A stretch of DNA of 64,000 nt from Bradyrhizobium sp. CCBAU 53351. Lineage in GTDB: Bacteria; Pseudomonadota; Alphaproteobacteria; Rhizobiales; Xanthobacteraceae. The notes beneath the pieces were generated by a model that was given only the letters and a program-made list of their open reading frames with translations, did not search any database and had not been told where the DNA came from. This document shows positions 9,083-19,285 of this stretch, piece by piece. A program made the translations under genes and the position numbers. Location of the stretch: contig NZ_CP030059.1 in assembly GCF_015291745.1 (NCBI RefSeq), forward strand, positions 4,677,501 through 4,741,500, written 5' to 3'. Each line of letters begins with the position of its first letter. The stretch's first letter is position 1.

Positions 9083-10690
9083 TCACATCCGGAAGACGCC
9101 GAACTTTGTCGGCGGGATCGGCGCGTTTAAAGTCGCCGCGAAGGAGAGGCCAAGCACTCTGCGCGCCTGGGCCGGATCAACGATGCCGTCATCCCACATC
9201 CGCGCAGTCGCATAATAAGGGTGGCCCTGCGTCTCGTACTGCGAGCGGATCGGGGCCTTGAACTTCTCTTCTTGCTCCGCGCTCCATTCGTCGCCCTTCA
9301 GGGCCATGCCGTCGCGGCGGACGGTCGCCAGCACGCCGGCGGCCTGCTCTCCTCCCATGACGCTGATGCGCGCATTGGGCCACATCCACAGAAAGCGCGG
9401 CGAGTAGGCCCGGCCGCACATGCCGTAATTGCCGGCCCCGAAACTGCCGCCGATCAGCATGGTGACCTTCGGGACCTGCGCGGTCGCAACCGCGGTCACC
9501 ATCTTGGCGCCATCCTTAGCGATCCCTCCGTTCTCGTACTTCCGTCCCACCATGAAGCCCGAGATGTTCTGCAGGAATAGGAGCGGCACACCGCGCTGCG
9601 CGCAAAGCTCGATGAAATGGGCGCCCTTCTGGGCCGACTCCGAAAACAAGATGCCGTTGTTGGCGACGATGCCGACCGGCATGCCGTAGAGCCGCGCGAA
9701 CCCGGTAACCAGCGTCGTGCCGTAGCGCGGCTTGAACTCGTCGAAACGCGACCCGTCGACAATGCGGGCGATGATCTCGCGCACGTCGTAAGGTTTGCGG
9801 GTGTCTTGCGGGATAATGCCGTAGAGTTCGTTGGGATCGTAGAGCGGCTCCTCGCTCGGCTCCATGGCGACCCGCACCTGCGGCATGCGGTTAAGGTTAG
9901 CGACGATCCGGCGCGCCAGGTGGATGGCGTGGGCATCGTTCTCGGCGAGTTGGTCGGCTACGCCCGAGATTCGCGTGTGAACGTCACCGCCACCGAGGTC
10001 CTCTGCGCTGACCTCCTCTCCTGTCGCCGCCTTCACCAGCGGAGGGCCGCCTAAGAAAATCGTACCCTGGTTGCGGACGATGACCGTCTCGTCACTCATG
10101 GCCGGCACATAGGCCCCGCCCGCCGTACACGAGCCCATCACCATCGCCACCTGAGGGATGCCTTTGGCCGACATGTTCGCTTGATTGAAGAAGATGCGAC
10201 CGAAATGATCGCGGTCGGGAAACACTTCGTCCTGCTTTGGGAGAAATGCTCCGCCCGAGTCGACGAGATAGATGCAGGGCAAGTGGTTCTGTTCCGCGAT
10301 TTCCTGCGCCCGAAGGTGCTTCTTGACGGTCATCGGGTAGTAGGTGCCGCCCTTCACGGTCGCGTCGTTGGCGACGACCATGCATTGCACGCCCTGAACA
10401 CAACCGATACCTGCGATGAGGCCCGCCGCGGGCGCATCGCCATCGTACATCCCCAATGCGGCCAACTGTCCGACCTCTAGGAAGGGCGTACCGGGATCGA
10501 GCAATTGAGAGACGCGGTCGCGAGGCAGGAGCTTGCCGCGCGCGGTGTGTCTGGCCCGCGCGGTCTCACCGCCGCCTTGGGCCATATCCGTCACTTTTGT
10601 CTTCAGGTCCTCGACCAGAGACCGCATCGTCTCCGCGTTGGCGCGGAACTCCGGTGACTGCGGATTTATTTGTGTCTTCAATGCCTGCAT
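9083..10690 (-). CDS. liuB: Methylcrotonyl-CoA carboxylase beta subunit (carboxyltransferase)
   Basis: A 535-residue carboxyltransferase that transfers the carboxyl group from biotin to the acyl-CoA. The start [20 protein letters not shown] was chosen because it matches the usual N-terminus and length of these subunits. Upstream in-frame sequence overlaps the carbonic anhydrase gene antisense. Family blocks are [39 protein letters not shown] and [16 protein letters not shown] (N-terminal crotonase-like fold). In the second fold, [20 protein letters not shown] and the family's [19 protein letters not shown] are seen. [16 protein letters not shown] is characteristic of MCC rather than propionyl-CoA carboxylase. 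Confidence 0.94.
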   Translation of the reverse strand: MQALKTQINPQSPEFRANAETMRSLVEDLKTKVTDMAQGGGETARARHTARGKLLPRDRVSQLLDPGTPFLEVGQLAALGMYDGDAPAAGLIAGIGCVQGVQCMVVANDATVKGGTYYPMTVKKHLRAQEIAEQNHLPCIYLVDSGGAFLPKQDEVFPDRDHFGRIFFNQANMSAKGIPQVAMVMGSCTAGGAYVPAMSDETVIVRNQGTIFLGGPPLVKAATGEEVSAEDLGGGDVHTRISGVADQLAENDAHAIHLARRIVANLNRMPQVRVAMEPSEEPLYDPNELYGIIPQDTRKPYDVREIIARIVDGSRFDEFKPRYGTTLVTGFARLYGMPVGIVANNGILFSESAQKGAHFIELCAQRGVPLLFLQNISGFMVGRKYENGGIAKDGAKMVTAVATAQVPKVTMLIGGSFGAGNYGMCGRAYSPRFLWMWPNARISVMGGEQAAGVLATVRRDGMALKGDEWSAEQEEKFKAPIRSQYETQGHPYYATARMWDDGIVDPAQARRVLGLSFAATLNAPIPPTKFGVFRM

Positions 10691-10709
10691 TTGCGCTTCC
10701 TCCCGATCG

Positions 10710-11354
10710 TCACGCGACCGTTTGCAACGATTCCTCGTAGCACTGCATCCAGCTCTGCCCGTTGTTGACGCTAGAGCCGATCCGGCGCAACAGACCATCG
10801 TCCAATCCGTAAACGAGGCCGTGTACCTCGATCCGCTGTCCGCGATACCAAGCGCGCCGCATAATGGTAGTGCGGCACACATTGGCGACTTGCTCGATGA
10901 CATTGAGCTCAACGAGACGGGCCCCACGCTGTCCTTCGCCGTTGGCGCGAGCGAGGCGCTCATCGTGCTTGAACGAGATATCTTCGATATGCCGGAGCCA
11001 ATTGTCGGCGAGGCCCGTCGAGCGTTTCTCGGCCACCGCCTGCACGCCGCCACAACCGTAGTGTCCGACGACCATGACGTGCTCGACCTTCAGCGTCTCG
11101 ACGGCGTATTGCAACACCGACAGGCAGTTCAGGTCGGAATGCACGACAAGATTTGCGATGTTGCGATGAACGAATACTTCTCCAGGATCGAGCCCCAGTA
11201 TCTCGTTGGCGGGTACACGGCTGTCCGAGCAGCCGATCCACAGATATCGAGGCGACTGCTGACGAGCGAGACGCGTGAAGAACTCCGGATCCTGCGAGCG
11301 GCGCTGAGCCGCCCAGGTGCGGTTGTTGGCGAATAGTCCGTCAAGACTGCACAT
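10710..11354 (-). CDS. Beta-class carbonic anhydrase
   Basis: A 214-residue zinc enzyme interconverting CO2 and bicarbonate. The zinc ligands and active-site dyad are visible in [20 protein letters not shown] (Cys, then Asp/Arg) and [13 protein letters not shown] (His-x-x-Cys). The rest ([20 protein letters not shown]) is typical beta-CA. It sits between the dehydrogenase (7 bp from that gene's stop) and carboxylase beta, on the same strand. I infer that it supplies bicarbonate to the ATP-dependent carboxylase encoded next to it. No signal peptide is seen, so it is cytoplasmic. Confidence 0.93.
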   Translation of the reverse strand: MCSLDGLFANNRTWAAQRRSQDPEFFTRLARQQSPRYLWIGCSDSRVPANEILGLDPGEVFVHRNIANLVVHSDLNCLSVLQYAVETLKVEHVMVVGHYGCGGVQAVAEKRSTGLADNWLRHIEDISFKHDERLARANGEGQRGARLVELNVIEQVANVCRTTIMRRAWYRGQRIEVHGLVYGLDDGLLRRIGSSVNNGQSWMQCYEESLQTVA

Positions 11355-11361
11355 GGCACCC

Positions 11362-12537
11362 TCACGCCGTCTCGGCGAACAGTTCGCGGCCGATCAGCAT
11401 GCGACGGATCTCGCTCGTGCCAGCTCCAATCTCATAGAGCTTGGCGTCGCGCCACAGGCGACCCGTCGGATACTCATTGATGTAGCCGTTGCCGCCGAGC
11501 GTCTGGATCGCTTCCCCGGCCATCCAGGTCGCCTTTTCGGCGGCGTAGAGAATGGCTCCGGCCGCGTCCTTGCGAAGAGTACGCGCATGGTTCGAACGGT
11601 CGCAGGCCTGGCCGACCGCATAAACATAGGCCCGGCTGGCTTGCCAGGTGGTGTACATGTCGGCGATCTTGCCCTGCATCAGTTGAAACTCGCCTATGGA
11701 CTGGCCGAACTGCTTGCGGTCGTGCACGTAGGGGATGACGACGTCCATGCAGGCCGCCATGATGCCGAGCGGGCCTCCCGACAGAACGGCTCGCTCATAG
11801 TCGAGGCCGCTCATCAGGACGCGCACACCGTCACCCACCTTGCCCAGGACGTTCTCGGCCGGAACCTCGCAATCCTCGAAGAACACCGGATAGGTGTTCG
11901 AACCGCGCATGCCCAGCTTGTCCAGCTTGGTGCCGAACGTCAGTCCTTTGAATCCCTTTTCGACGATGAAGGCGGAGATGCCTTTCGGGCCCGCGTTGGA
12001 ATCCGTCTTTGCGTAGACGACAAGTGTCTCGGCTTCACCACCATTCGTGATCCACATCTTCGAGCCGTTCAGGACATAGCGGTCGCCGTTCTTATCGGCC
12101 CGCAGCTTCATGCTGACTACGTCAGACCCAGCATTAGGCTCGCTCATCGCAAGGGCGCCGACATGCTCACCTGAGACGAGTTTGGGCAGATACTTCGCCT
12201 TCTGCTCGGCGTTGCCATTTCGGTGCAATTGGTTGACGCACAGGTTCGAATGAGCACCGAAGGACAACCCGACTGCTGCTGAGGCCCGCGAAATCTCCTC
12301 CATGGCGACCATGTGGGCGAGATATCCGAGCTGGGCGCCACCGTATTCCTCGCTGACGGTCAGCCCAAGGACACCGAGGTCTCCGAGCTTGCGCCAGAGA
12401 TCGTGCGGGAAAAGGTTCTCCTCGTCGATCGCCGCTGCACGGGGAGCAATCTCATCCGTCGCAAATCTGTTGACCGTCTCGCGCAGCATGTCGATATCCT
12501 CGCCGAGCGAGAAGTTAAGCGTCTGCAGATGGCTCAT
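11362..12537 (-). CDS. liuA: Isovaleryl-CoA dehydrogenase (acyl-CoA dehydrogenase family)
   Basis: A 391-residue FAD enzyme oxidising isovaleryl-CoA to 3-methylcrotonyl-CoA. Both family signatures are present: [17 protein letters not shown], and [20 protein letters not shown] followed by [20 protein letters not shown]. The start [20 protein letters not shown] gives the normal IVD length and N-terminus. A longer in-frame reading adds 24 atypical residues. It precedes carbonic anhydrase and liuB on the same strand, as in liu operons. The isovaleryl specificity is inferred from high family resemblance and context. A related short branched-chain acyl-CoA dehydrogenase is the alternative. Confidence 0.92.
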   Translation of the reverse strand: MSHLQTLNFSLGEDIDMLRETVNRFATDEIAPRAAAIDEENLFPHDLWRKLGDLGVLGLTVSEEYGGAQLGYLAHMVAMEEISRASAAVGLSFGAHSNLCVNQLHRNGNAEQKAKYLPKLVSGEHVGALAMSEPNAGSDVVSMKLRADKNGDRYVLNGSKMWITNGGEAETLVVYAKTDSNAGPKGISAFIVEKGFKGLTFGTKLDKLGMRGSNTYPVFFEDCEVPAENVLGKVGDGVRVLMSGLDYERAVLSGGPLGIMAACMDVVIPYVHDRKQFGQSIGEFQLMQGKIADMYTTWQASRAYVYAVGQACDRSNHARTLRKDAAGAILYAAEKATWMAGEAIQTLGGNGYINEYPTGRLWRDAKLYEIGAGTSEIRRMLIGRELFAETA

Positions 12538-12613
12538 CGGAATCTCTCCCAAGACTTGTGTGTCAATACCTCTGCGCCTGCGCGCTTGGGCGCAGCAGCA
12601 GCGAGTCACGGAA

Positions 12614-13981
12614 TCAGTCGCGGGCCGTAGCTCTCGCTTTCAGAGCTACCGTTTCTGATGCTGGGTCGAAGTGCAGTGATGCGAAAAGCCCGTGGTTAAT
12701 CATCGTGACGGCGAAGGCTCCGATCAGGCCTGCCACCCCGATGGCCATGAAGTTCTGTTCGAGCGGCAACTCCAATGCGACCAAGCCTCCTATCAGGATC
12801 GGTCCGAGAATCGCGCCAAGGCGCCCGACACCGCCGGCAAAGCCAACGCCGGTGGATCGTACGGCCGTCGGGTAGAATCCGCCTGCATAGGCATAGGCAA
12901 GTACTCCCGTGCCGAGCGTGGACGCACCGACAACAAAGACGACCACGAAGAGCAGTTCGGTCGACTTGGTGTAGCCCATCAGGGCCAGCGAGGCGGCGCC
13001 GAGGGCGTAAAAGGCGACCAGCACGTACTTGATGTTGAACTTGTCGCCCAGCCATGCGCCGAACACCGAACCGACGATGGCACCCAAGTTGTACAGCAGC
13101 GTAAAGGTCAGCGCGGAGCCAAGGCTGTAGCCTGCCATCGCCATCAGCTTGGTCAGCCAGGAGCTGAGTGCGTACACCATGAACAGCGCGGCGAAGAAGG
13201 CGATCCAGATCATCACTGTGCTGAACCCGCGTCCGTCCCGAAACAGGTGCCGGATGGGGGTCTCGTCGACCTTTTCGCCGGCGGGAACAACGAACTGCGC
13301 ACCCTGTTGTAAGCGGAGATTCGGCGCCAGCTTGCCTGCTATGCTACGCAGTTCGGCATCGCGCTTCTTCTTGATCAAGAAGGGCATCGACTCCGGCATC
13401 GTCTTCACGATGAACGGAATTAGCAGCAGCGGCAGACCAGCCGCAAAGAACACCGACTGCCAGCCGTACATCTCAATCAACTGTTTGCCCATCAGTGCGA
13501 CCAAGATTCCCCCAAGGGAATAACCCATGAACACAAGGACGATCAGGCGCGCCCGGATCTTGAGCGGCGAGAACTCTGCCATCTGTGCGGTCACAACAGG
13601 GAGTACGCCGCCGATACCCAGGCCGGCGAGGACGCGCATGACGCTGAAGGTTACGGGATCGCTAGTCAGGCCGGCGGCCGCGGTGAATATGCTGAACAGC
13701 GCGACGCAGATCGAGATCGTCAAGACTCGACCGATCGTGTCCGCCAGAGTGCCGAAGACGATGGCACCGAACATCATGCCGAACAAAGCCGAGCTGGCCA
13801 TGAATCCGGCGCTGCCTGCGCTCACGCCCATATCCTTCATGATCGACGGCAAGGCCGCGCCGACGACAGCGAGGTCGTAGCCATCGAAGGTCAGGATCAG
13901 CAGACCCCAGAAAAGAACGAGCCCGTGAAAGCCGTTGAACCGGGCCTCGTCGGCTAACTGGTGAACGTCGATGCGATCCAT
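12614..13981 (-). CDS. MFS permease, aromatic-acid:H+ symporter type
   Basis: A 455-residue, 12-helix major facilitator. TM1 carries the [13 protein letters not shown] motif typical of the AAHS (benzoate/4-hydroxybenzoate) family. The cytoplasmic loop 2-3 contains [12 protein letters not shown], the MFS D-x-x-G-R signature. A second half follows a long central loop near residues 190-250. It lies between the ligase and the dehydrogenase genes on the same strand. It probably imports the acid that the ligase activates, such as isovalerate, another branched carboxylate or an aromatic acid. The substrate is not determined by sequence. Confidence 0.88.
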   Translation of the reverse strand: MDRIDVHQLADEARFNGFHGLVLFWGLLILTFDGYDLAVVGAALPSIMKDMGVSAGSAGFMASSALFGMMFGAIVFGTLADTIGRVLTISICVALFSIFTAAAGLTSDPVTFSVMRVLAGLGIGGVLPVVTAQMAEFSPLKIRARLIVLVFMGYSLGGILVALMGKQLIEMYGWQSVFFAAGLPLLLIPFIVKTMPESMPFLIKKKRDAELRSIAGKLAPNLRLQQGAQFVVPAGEKVDETPIRHLFRDGRGFSTVMIWIAFFAALFMVYALSSWLTKLMAMAGYSLGSALTFTLLYNLGAIVGSVFGAWLGDKFNIKYVLVAFYALGAASLALMGYTKSTELLFVVVFVVGASTLGTGVLAYAYAGGFYPTAVRSTGVGFAGGVGRLGAILGPILIGGLVALELPLEQNFMAIGVAGLIGAFAVTMINHGLFASLHFDPASETVALKARATARD

Positions 13982-14049
13982 CTTTCTTCCTCGCTTGGCT
14001 CGTGCTGCATTGGTGTGGTTGCGTCGCTGGGTGCGATCTGCCGCACCGG

Positions 14050-15690
14050 TTAAGCGGTTCGGGTTTCGGTCAAATTGAGTTCTTTGACCATCAATTCACG
14101 CATCACGAACTTTTGGGCCTTGCCGGTGACCGTCATCGGCATTTCTGCGACAAAGCGAATGTATCTAGGCACCTTGTAGTGCGCGATTTGATTGCGGCAG
14201 AACTCGCGGATATCGTTTTCACTGCAGTCTTGGCCTGGCTTAAGCACGATCCAGGCGCAGATCTCTTCACCGTATTTCTGATCCGGAACGCCGAACACCT
14301 GTGCAGACTGCACCTTGGGGTGCCGGAACAGAAATTCCTCGATCTCGCGCGGATACACGTTCTCGCCACCGCGGATCAGCATGTCCTTGGCCCGCCCTAC
14401 GATGTTGCAATATCCTTCGTCGTCGATGACCGCGAGGTCACCGGAGTGCATCCACCCGTCCTTGATGACTTCGCCCGTCCGCGCGGGATCGTCCCAATAG
14501 CCGCGCATTACGGAATAGCCGCGCACGCACAACTCGCCTGTCTCTCCGCGCAGAACGAGTTGGCCGTTCCGGTCGATCACCTTCGCTTCGAGCCATGGCT
14601 GAATGCGCCCGACCGTCGCCACACGTCGTTCCAGCGGGTCGGTCGTCGAGCTCTGAAATGATACCGGCGACGTCTCCGTCATGCCGTAAGCGATCGTCAC
14701 CTCGCTCATGTTCATCTCGGAGACTACCTGCCGCATGGTTTCGATGGGACATGGAGAGCCGGCCATGATTCCCGTGCGCAGCGAAGACAGGTCGAAGGTC
14801 TTGAAATCCGGATGCGCAAGTTCGGCGATGAACATCGTCGGCACCCCGTGCAGCGCCGTACAGCGCTCCTCCGAAACCGCCGCCAGAACCGCGGCAGGAT
14901 CGAACGCTTCGCCTGGGAATACCATGGTCGCGCCCGTGCTCACGCAGGCGAGAACGGCAAGGACCATTCCAAAGCAATGATAGAGCGGCACCGGGATGCA
15001 AAGCCGATCCGTCTCACTGAAATTCAATGCTTGAGCGATAAAGCGCGCATTGTTCACCACATTATGATGCGTGAGCGTGGCGCCCTTCGGGCTGCCGGTT
15101 GTTCCGCTTGTGAACTGGATATTGATCGGGTCGTGGCAGTCGAGGGGTTCTTCGCAAGTTTTAACGCGGCGCCCGGTCGCCAGAATATCCACATAGTTCA
15201 GCATGTTCGGCGTGCGACTCTCGCCCATCCGAATGATCCATTCGAGCCCTGGCAATTGGGGACGAACCGTCTGGAGCATGTCCAGGTACTTCGATGACTT
15301 AAACTCTTGGGCGGAGACGACGGCCCGGCATCCCGATACGCCAAGAGCGTATTCCAGCTCGGAGAGACGATAGGCAGGATTGATATTGACGAGGACGAGG
15401 CCGAGCCGTGCCGTTGCGAATTGCGTCACCAGCCACTCGACGCGGTTGGGCGACCAGATCCCGACGCGATCGCCTTTTCGTAGACCAAGCTCCTGCAGCC
15501 CGGCGGCGAAGGCCTCGATCTCGTTCGCGAACTCCTCCCAATTCCAACGAACGCCCTGTTCACGGAATACGACAGCGAGACCGTTCGGGACCCGCGCGGC
15601 CGTCTCGGCGAGCAACGCCGAAATCGTAAGATCGCTGAGTGGCGAATCTACCGTGCCGCGGACATACGAGTGCGCCTCCGTATGAGCCAT
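14050..15690 (-). CDS. AMP-forming acyl-CoA ligase
   Basis: A 546-residue adenylate-forming enzyme that activates a carboxylic acid to its CoA thioester. The P-loop motif is [18 protein letters not shown]. Core motifs are [14 protein letters not shown] and [20 protein letters not shown], then [20 protein letters not shown]. The catalytic A10 lysine lies in [12 protein letters not shown], so the enzyme is complete. The start [12 protein letters not shown] has a GGAGAG site, and longer in-frame readings cross the divergent regulatory region. It is the first gene of the liu-type cluster, with an AraC-type site upstream. Substrate candidates are isovalerate or other branched/medium-chain acids. 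Confidence 0.92.
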   Translation of the reverse strand: MAHTEAHSYVRGTVDSPLSDLTISALLAETAARVPNGLAVVFREQGVRWNWEEFANEIEAFAAGLQELGLRKGDRVGIWSPNRVEWLVTQFATARLGLVLVNINPAYRLSELEYALGVSGCRAVVSAQEFKSSKYLDMLQTVRPQLPGLEWIIRMGESRTPNMLNYVDILATGRRVKTCEEPLDCHDPINIQFTSGTTGSPKGATLTHHNVVNNARFIAQALNFSETDRLCIPVPLYHCFGMVLAVLACVSTGATMVFPGEAFDPAAVLAAVSEERCTALHGVPTMFIAELAHPDFKTFDLSSLRTGIMAGSPCPIETMRQVVSEMNMSEVTIAYGMTETSPVSFQSSTTDPLERRVATVGRIQPWLEAKVIDRNGQLVLRGETGELCVRGYSVMRGYWDDPARTGEVIKDGWMHSGDLAVIDDEGYCNIVGRAKDMLIRGGENVYPREIEEFLFRHPKVQSAQVFGVPDQKYGEEICAWIVLKPGQDCSENDIREFCRNQIAHYKVPRYIRFVAEMPMTVTGKAQKFVMRELMVKELNLTETRTA

Positions 15691-15757
15691 CTCTCCTCTC
15701 CCTCCCTTTGGCTTATTGCCTATGAAGGAGCCGTACGACGCGACCGAGCACTTGTGT

Positions 15758-15784
15758 TGCCAACTAGGTCGCAAATCGTGCCAA
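15758..15784. promoter_or_regulatory. AraC-type tandem operator, copy A
   Basis: TGCCAA occurs at 15758-15763 and again at 15779-15784, a 21-bp step (two helical turns). The same arrangement with the same spacing is kept at 20372-20398 in the duplicated block, although neighbouring bases have drifted. Tandem half-sites 21 bp apart between a ligase gene and a divergent AraC gene fit binding by an AraC-type activator. The function is inferred. Confidence 0.5.
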
Positions 15785-15793
15785 GATGAAGGG

Positions 15794-16035
15794 ATGAAGC
15801 GGGTCGTTGCCACGCCGGTCCCTTCGCCAAGGCTACGGTCTTAAGCCTATGAGATGTATCGAAATGAGCCTGAGCCGGTGGTCCGGCAGGCACTAATCAC
15901 GTCGAAAGCGCTTTCGCGTCCGATTGGCCGGATCATGGCATCACAGGTGGAAGCGATCTCGGGCCTGGCGATGCAGTTACTCGACGACGAGGCGCGGGGT
16001 TGGTTCGGCCGGTGACCGCCCTGGGGCAGTGTCGG
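15794..16035 (+). pseudogene. 5' remnant of an araC-type regulator gene (copy A)
   Basis: Homologous to the first ~80 codons of the intact regulator at 20408-21448. The reading frame from ATG 15794 meets a TAA after 16 codons because of a small indel. Family sequence then continues in other frames (ASQVEAISGLAMQLLDDEAR) and ends near the block matching GSYGM. The effector-domain middle is missing. The DNA-binding end is found nearby on the opposite strand, fused to the ligase at 16120-17862. This is a broken, partly inverted gene. Confidence 0.8.
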
Positions 16036-16119
16036 CATCTACTTTGACCGACCGTGGGCCGATTTTGCGACGCGGCCTGTCCGGTCGTGTTCTGCTGAAC
16101 CGAGGGCTGTGATCGAGGC

Positions 16120-17862
16120 TCAACGTCTCTCGGGGCGATCGACGAGGCCGGGCGGATTCTTGGAATTCTCGTCCGACCTGTAGGACGTCGGCGCAGATCC
16201 GGTCCATGACTGGAAAGCGCGAGCGAAACTCTTTTCGCTTTGGAATCCTACTGCTTGCGCGATCTGCTTGATCGACTTCTCCGTTCGGCGCAGGAGGTCA
16301 ATGGCTTTGTCGCGACGGGCTTCATCCTTTAGTGCCTGGAGCGATGTGCCTTCCTCGCGAAGCCGCCGGTAGAGAGTGCGCATTGAAAGGTTGAGTTCTT
16401 CCGCCAGCGAAGCGGCCGAATGGTGCCCGCGCTTCAAGCATTCGCGCGCCCGCTGGGCCAGGAGCCGGTCGCGGCGGTACTCGGCCGCAAGGACATTGTC
16501 CTCCGCAAGCTCGTTCGGCGCTGCGACGACGACGCTCTCGCTAACGACAGGATGGGCCAGGATTCCCGCCTGGACTTCGAACGAGGAAATGTTCTCGTCG
16601 CGCCGGGGGATCACGTTTTTTATGCGGTCGACGAAGAAGAAGTTGCCGTTCTCATCCGTACGGAACGCATCGCCGGTGTGAAACCAGCCATTGCGCCAGG
16701 CATGTGCTGTCGCATCCGGGTTCTTGAAATAGCCAGAGTTGAGCGCCCATGGCGCGTCACTGCGGATAATCAGCTCTCCGATCTCGCCTGGCGCAACGTC
16801 GCGATCATGCTCGTCTACGATCAGAAGCTCGTTGCCTGGCCGCGCCTTTCCGCACGTCCCCGGCACGGCGGGGTTGCGATCCGAGACGATCGGCGTGTTC
16901 ACTTCGGTCATGTTGAACAGTGTCCAGACGTCGACGCCGAACCGCTGCGCGAACTCCCGCGAGTCGCCGGGCAGCGGGATCATCGTGACGTTCCTGAGCG
17001 TGTGGTTGCGGTCCGCATCCGTCGGTGGCGGCTTCGCGAGGAAGCTGGACATCGCCCCGAGCATGATAGTGTAGGTCGCCTTAGTCGCGTGGACGATCGG
17101 CCAGAATCTGTCCGTCGTGAAGTCGCCGCCCAACCCAACGGCTCCGCCACGATTGAGCATCGCTGACACCAGAAGCGTCCCGCCAATATGGAAGAACGGC
17201 AGGAAGCACAAGGCGCTGTCGTTTTCGTTTAGCATCGGGTACGACAACGGGCCGCTCATGTGCCATATATGGGCATATGAGCTGACCACACCCTTGGATC
17301 TACCTGTCGTCCCCGACGTGTGGATGATCGATTGCGGATCCCACGGCTCGATGGGTCTGGTCAGCGGCGGCACTTCCGAAGGATCGAGATCCAGCGCCGC
17401 CAGAGGAATCTGATTGATCCCTTTGATCGGCGATGCCGGTAGACCGGCGACGACGACCGTCCGGATCGAGCCGCGATCGATCTCCCGCAGCCTGTCCAGG
17501 AGAACGCTGTTCGTCAGCAGGACGGTAGCGCTCCCGTTCATCAGCACATGGGAGAGGATGCTCCCACGATACGCCGTGTTGATCGGCACATAGACCGCAC
17601 CTAGCCAGTTGATGGCGAACCAGGCTCTGACGACATCGACCGTATTCGGCATCCATACGTTGACGTTGTCGCCTTGCTTCACGCCAATAGATGCAAGCCC
17701 GGCTGCGAGCCCCTGCACCGACATGCAGAACTCGCCATACGTCGTTATCGAGCCGTCGGGAAAACGCAGAAATGGCCGCTCCGGGTGCGCCGCGGCCCGG
17801 CGTTCCAACACGCAGCGCAGGACCGCTTCGCTGCGATCGGGAACGCGCCTCGACTTGATCAC
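16120..17862 (-). CDS. Chimera: truncated acyl-CoA ligase fused to an AraC-type DNA-binding domain
   Basis: A 580-residue open frame. Residues 1 to about 460 are an adenylate-forming ligase, nearest in style to carnitine/crotonobetaine-CoA ligases: HTSGTTGRSKGVVSSYAH, GWFHTGDAFRTDENGNFFFV, RIKNVIPRRDENISSFEVQ. It breaks off at AAPNELAEDNVLA, before the C-terminal subdomain. The A10 lysine required for adenylation is therefore absent. From about 462 the frame runs into YRRDRLLAQRARECLKRG and a complete AraC HTH (LAEELNLSMRTLYRRLREEG, IKQIAQAVGFQSEKSFARAF), nearly identical to the C-terminus of the regulator at 20408-21448. The junction lies near 16480. GTG start at 17862 overlaps the previous stop (TAGTG). 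It is probably catalytically dead; whether it binds DNA is open. Confidence 0.85.
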   Translation of the reverse strand: MIKSRRVPDRSEAVLRCVLERRAAAHPERPFLRFPDGSITTYGEFCMSVQGLAAGLASIGVKQGDNVNVWMPNTVDVVRAWFAINWLGAVYVPINTAYRGSILSHVLMNGSATVLLTNSVLLDRLREIDRGSIRTVVVAGLPASPIKGINQIPLAALDLDPSEVPPLTRPIEPWDPQSIIHTSGTTGRSKGVVSSYAHIWHMSGPLSYPMLNENDSALCFLPFFHIGGTLLVSAMLNRGGAVGLGGDFTTDRFWPIVHATKATYTIMLGAMSSFLAKPPPTDADRNHTLRNVTMIPLPGDSREFAQRFGVDVWTLFNMTEVNTPIVSDRNPAVPGTCGKARPGNELLIVDEHDRDVAPGEIGELIIRSDAPWALNSGYFKNPDATAHAWRNGWFHTGDAFRTDENGNFFFVDRIKNVIPRRDENISSFEVQAGILAHPVVSESVVVAAPNELAEDNVLAAEYRRDRLLAQRARECLKRGHHSAASLAEELNLSMRTLYRRLREEGTSLQALKDEARRDKAIDLLRRTEKSIKQIAQAVGFQSEKSFARAFQSWTGSAPTSYRSDENSKNPPGLVDRPERR

Positions 17863-18635
17863 TATTTCGCCACCCAGACCGGATCACGCTTCTCGGCGAA
17901 GGCTCTGGCGCCTTCGAGAGCGTCCTTGCTCGCAACGAGGACTCGCAGAAGCCGGTCGTTTGCTTCCCAACACGCGTCTTCATGAACGGTGCTGGCGCAT
18001 CGGCTCAGTTCGAGGCTGGCTTCCAGGGACAGCGGCGCATTGCGGGCGATGGCCTGCGCCAGTTCGATAGCCGCAGCGTCGGGCGCCTCATCGACGAGCC
18101 TGTTGACTAGGCCGAGCCCATAGGCACGCTCGCCGCTGAACCAGTCGCCGGTCAGAAGAATCTCGTTGGCGATGGCGGGCGGAACGCGCTGCCCGATCCG
18201 GAATGCGCCGCCGGCGCCGGCTATGAGGCCCCTCTTGCTCTCAGGCAACCCGAACTTCGCTGTCCTGGTCGCGATTGTCATGTCGCATGCCAGCATCAGT
18301 TCGAACCCGCCAGCCAGTGCCGCCCCCTGAACTGCCGCGATGACCGGCTTTCGCCGCGAGCGACTGACAAAGCCTCCGAGCCGACCCGGTCCGAAGAGGA
18401 TGTCCTCGGCCTCGCCGGTCGAAAAGGCCTTCAGGTCCATGCCGGCGCAGAACACCGCACCGCTCCCGCGCAGCACCGCGATCCTGAATCTGTCGTTCCG
18501 CTCGAACTCTTCGGTGGCATCCCGCAGCAGAGCGCAGGTTTCCGCATCGATCGCATTTCTCTGTCCGGGGCGGTTCAGGGTGATGAGCGCCACCTCCCCC
18601 AACTCGTCGAACAGGACTTTCGCATTCTCGCCCAT
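17862..18635 (-). CDS. Enoyl-CoA hydratase/isomerase family protein
   Basis: A 257-residue crotonase, different from the liuC-like one. Family blocks are AVLRGSGAVFCAGMDLKAFS and AAVQGAALAGGFELMLACDM, with PESKRGLIAGAGGAFRIGQR. The start MGENAKVLFDELGEVALI was preferred because GGAGAG lies 8 bases before it, and the longer reading begins without such a site. Its TAG overlaps the GTG of the chimeric ligase, and it lies 23 bp after the scoB gene, so the four genes form one transcription unit. With a carnitine-CoA-ligase-like partner it may originally have acted on an unsaturated acyl-CoA. The substrate is unknown. Confidence 0.88.
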   Translation of the reverse strand: MGENAKVLFDELGEVALITLNRPGQRNAIDAETCALLRDATEEFERNDRFRIAVLRGSGAVFCAGMDLKAFSTGEAEDILFGPGRLGGFVSRSRRKPVIAAVQGAALAGGFELMLACDMTIATRTAKFGLPESKRGLIAGAGGAFRIGQRVPPAIANEILLTGDWFSGERAYGLGLVNRLVDEAPDAAAIELAQAIARNAPLSLEASLELSRCASTVHEDACWEANDRLLRVLVASKDALEGARAFAEKRDPVWVAK

Positions 18636-18658
18636 TGGCGCATCTCTCCGTTGTGACG

Positions 18659-19285
18659 TCACAGCAGCCTCGCCTCGGTCGCCGCGCGCAACTCGTCCTC
18701 GGTGACGCCATCGGCCAGCTCCACGATCTTCAATCCGCCTTCGACCACGTCCAGAACGCCGAGATTGGTGATGATGCGGTCAACGACTCCGGCGCCCGTG
18801 AGCGGCAGGGTGCAGGATCTGAGAATCTTCGATTCCCCGTGCTTATTGGCGTGGTCCATCACGACGATCACGCGGCCGACGCCGGCGACGAGATCCATCG
18901 CGCCGCCCATGCCCTTCACGAGCTTGCCGGGGATCATCCAGTTCGCAAGATCGCCCTTCTCGCTCACTTCCATCGCGCCGAGGATTGCCATGGCGATCTT
19001 GCCGCCGCGGATCATGCCGAACGACAGCGAGCTGTCGAAGTAGACTGAGTGCGGAAGCTCGGTGATCGTCTGCTTGCCGGCGTTGATCAGGTCGGGATCT
19101 TCTTCGCCCTCGAAGGGAAACGCGCCCATGCCGAGCATGCCGTTCTCCGACTGGAGCGTCACCGTGACGCCTTCGGGGATGAAGTTCGACACCAGTGTCG
19201 GGATGCCAATCCCGAGATTCACATAGGTGCCGTCCTGAAGCTCCCGCGCGGCGCGCGCGGCCATCTGCTCGCGGTTCCAAGGCAT
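18659..19285 (-). CDS. scoB: 3-oxoacid CoA-transferase subunit B
   Basis: A 208-residue beta subunit of a SCOT/AtoDA-type enzyme, which transfers CoA from succinyl-CoA to acetoacetate or a similar keto acid. The catalytic glutamate lies in [11 protein letters not shown]. Other blocks are [20 protein letters not shown] at the N-terminus and [20 protein letters not shown]. The ATG overlaps the TAA of subunit A (TAATG), so the subunits are translationally coupled. It could consume the acetoacetate made by the HMG-CoA lyases in this window and probably replaces the broken AtoD remnant at 5.1-5.3 kb. Confidence 0.93.
   Translation of the reverse strand: MPWNREQMAARAARELQDGTYVNLGIGIPTLVSNFIPEGVTVTLQSENGMLGMGAFPFEGEEDPDLINAGKQTITELPHSVYFDSSLSFGMIRGGKIAMAILGAMEVSEKGDLANWMIPGKLVKGMGGAMDLVAGVGRVIVVMDHANKHGESKILRSCTLPLTGAGVVDRIITNLGVLDVVEGGLKIVELADGVTEDELRAATEARLL

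Larger units (their letters stand above)
15662..16035. repeat. Copy A of a ~375-bp duplicated block
   Basis: This stretch is clearly homologous and in direct orientation to about 20273-20655 (copy B). It covers the first codons of the ligase, the ligase/araC intergenic region and the first ~80 codons of araC. Similarity is high but with scattered substitutions and small indels, so the duplication is old. The two copies flank the chimeric ligase, the enoyl-CoA hydratase and the scoB/scoA pair. Confidence 0.85.
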
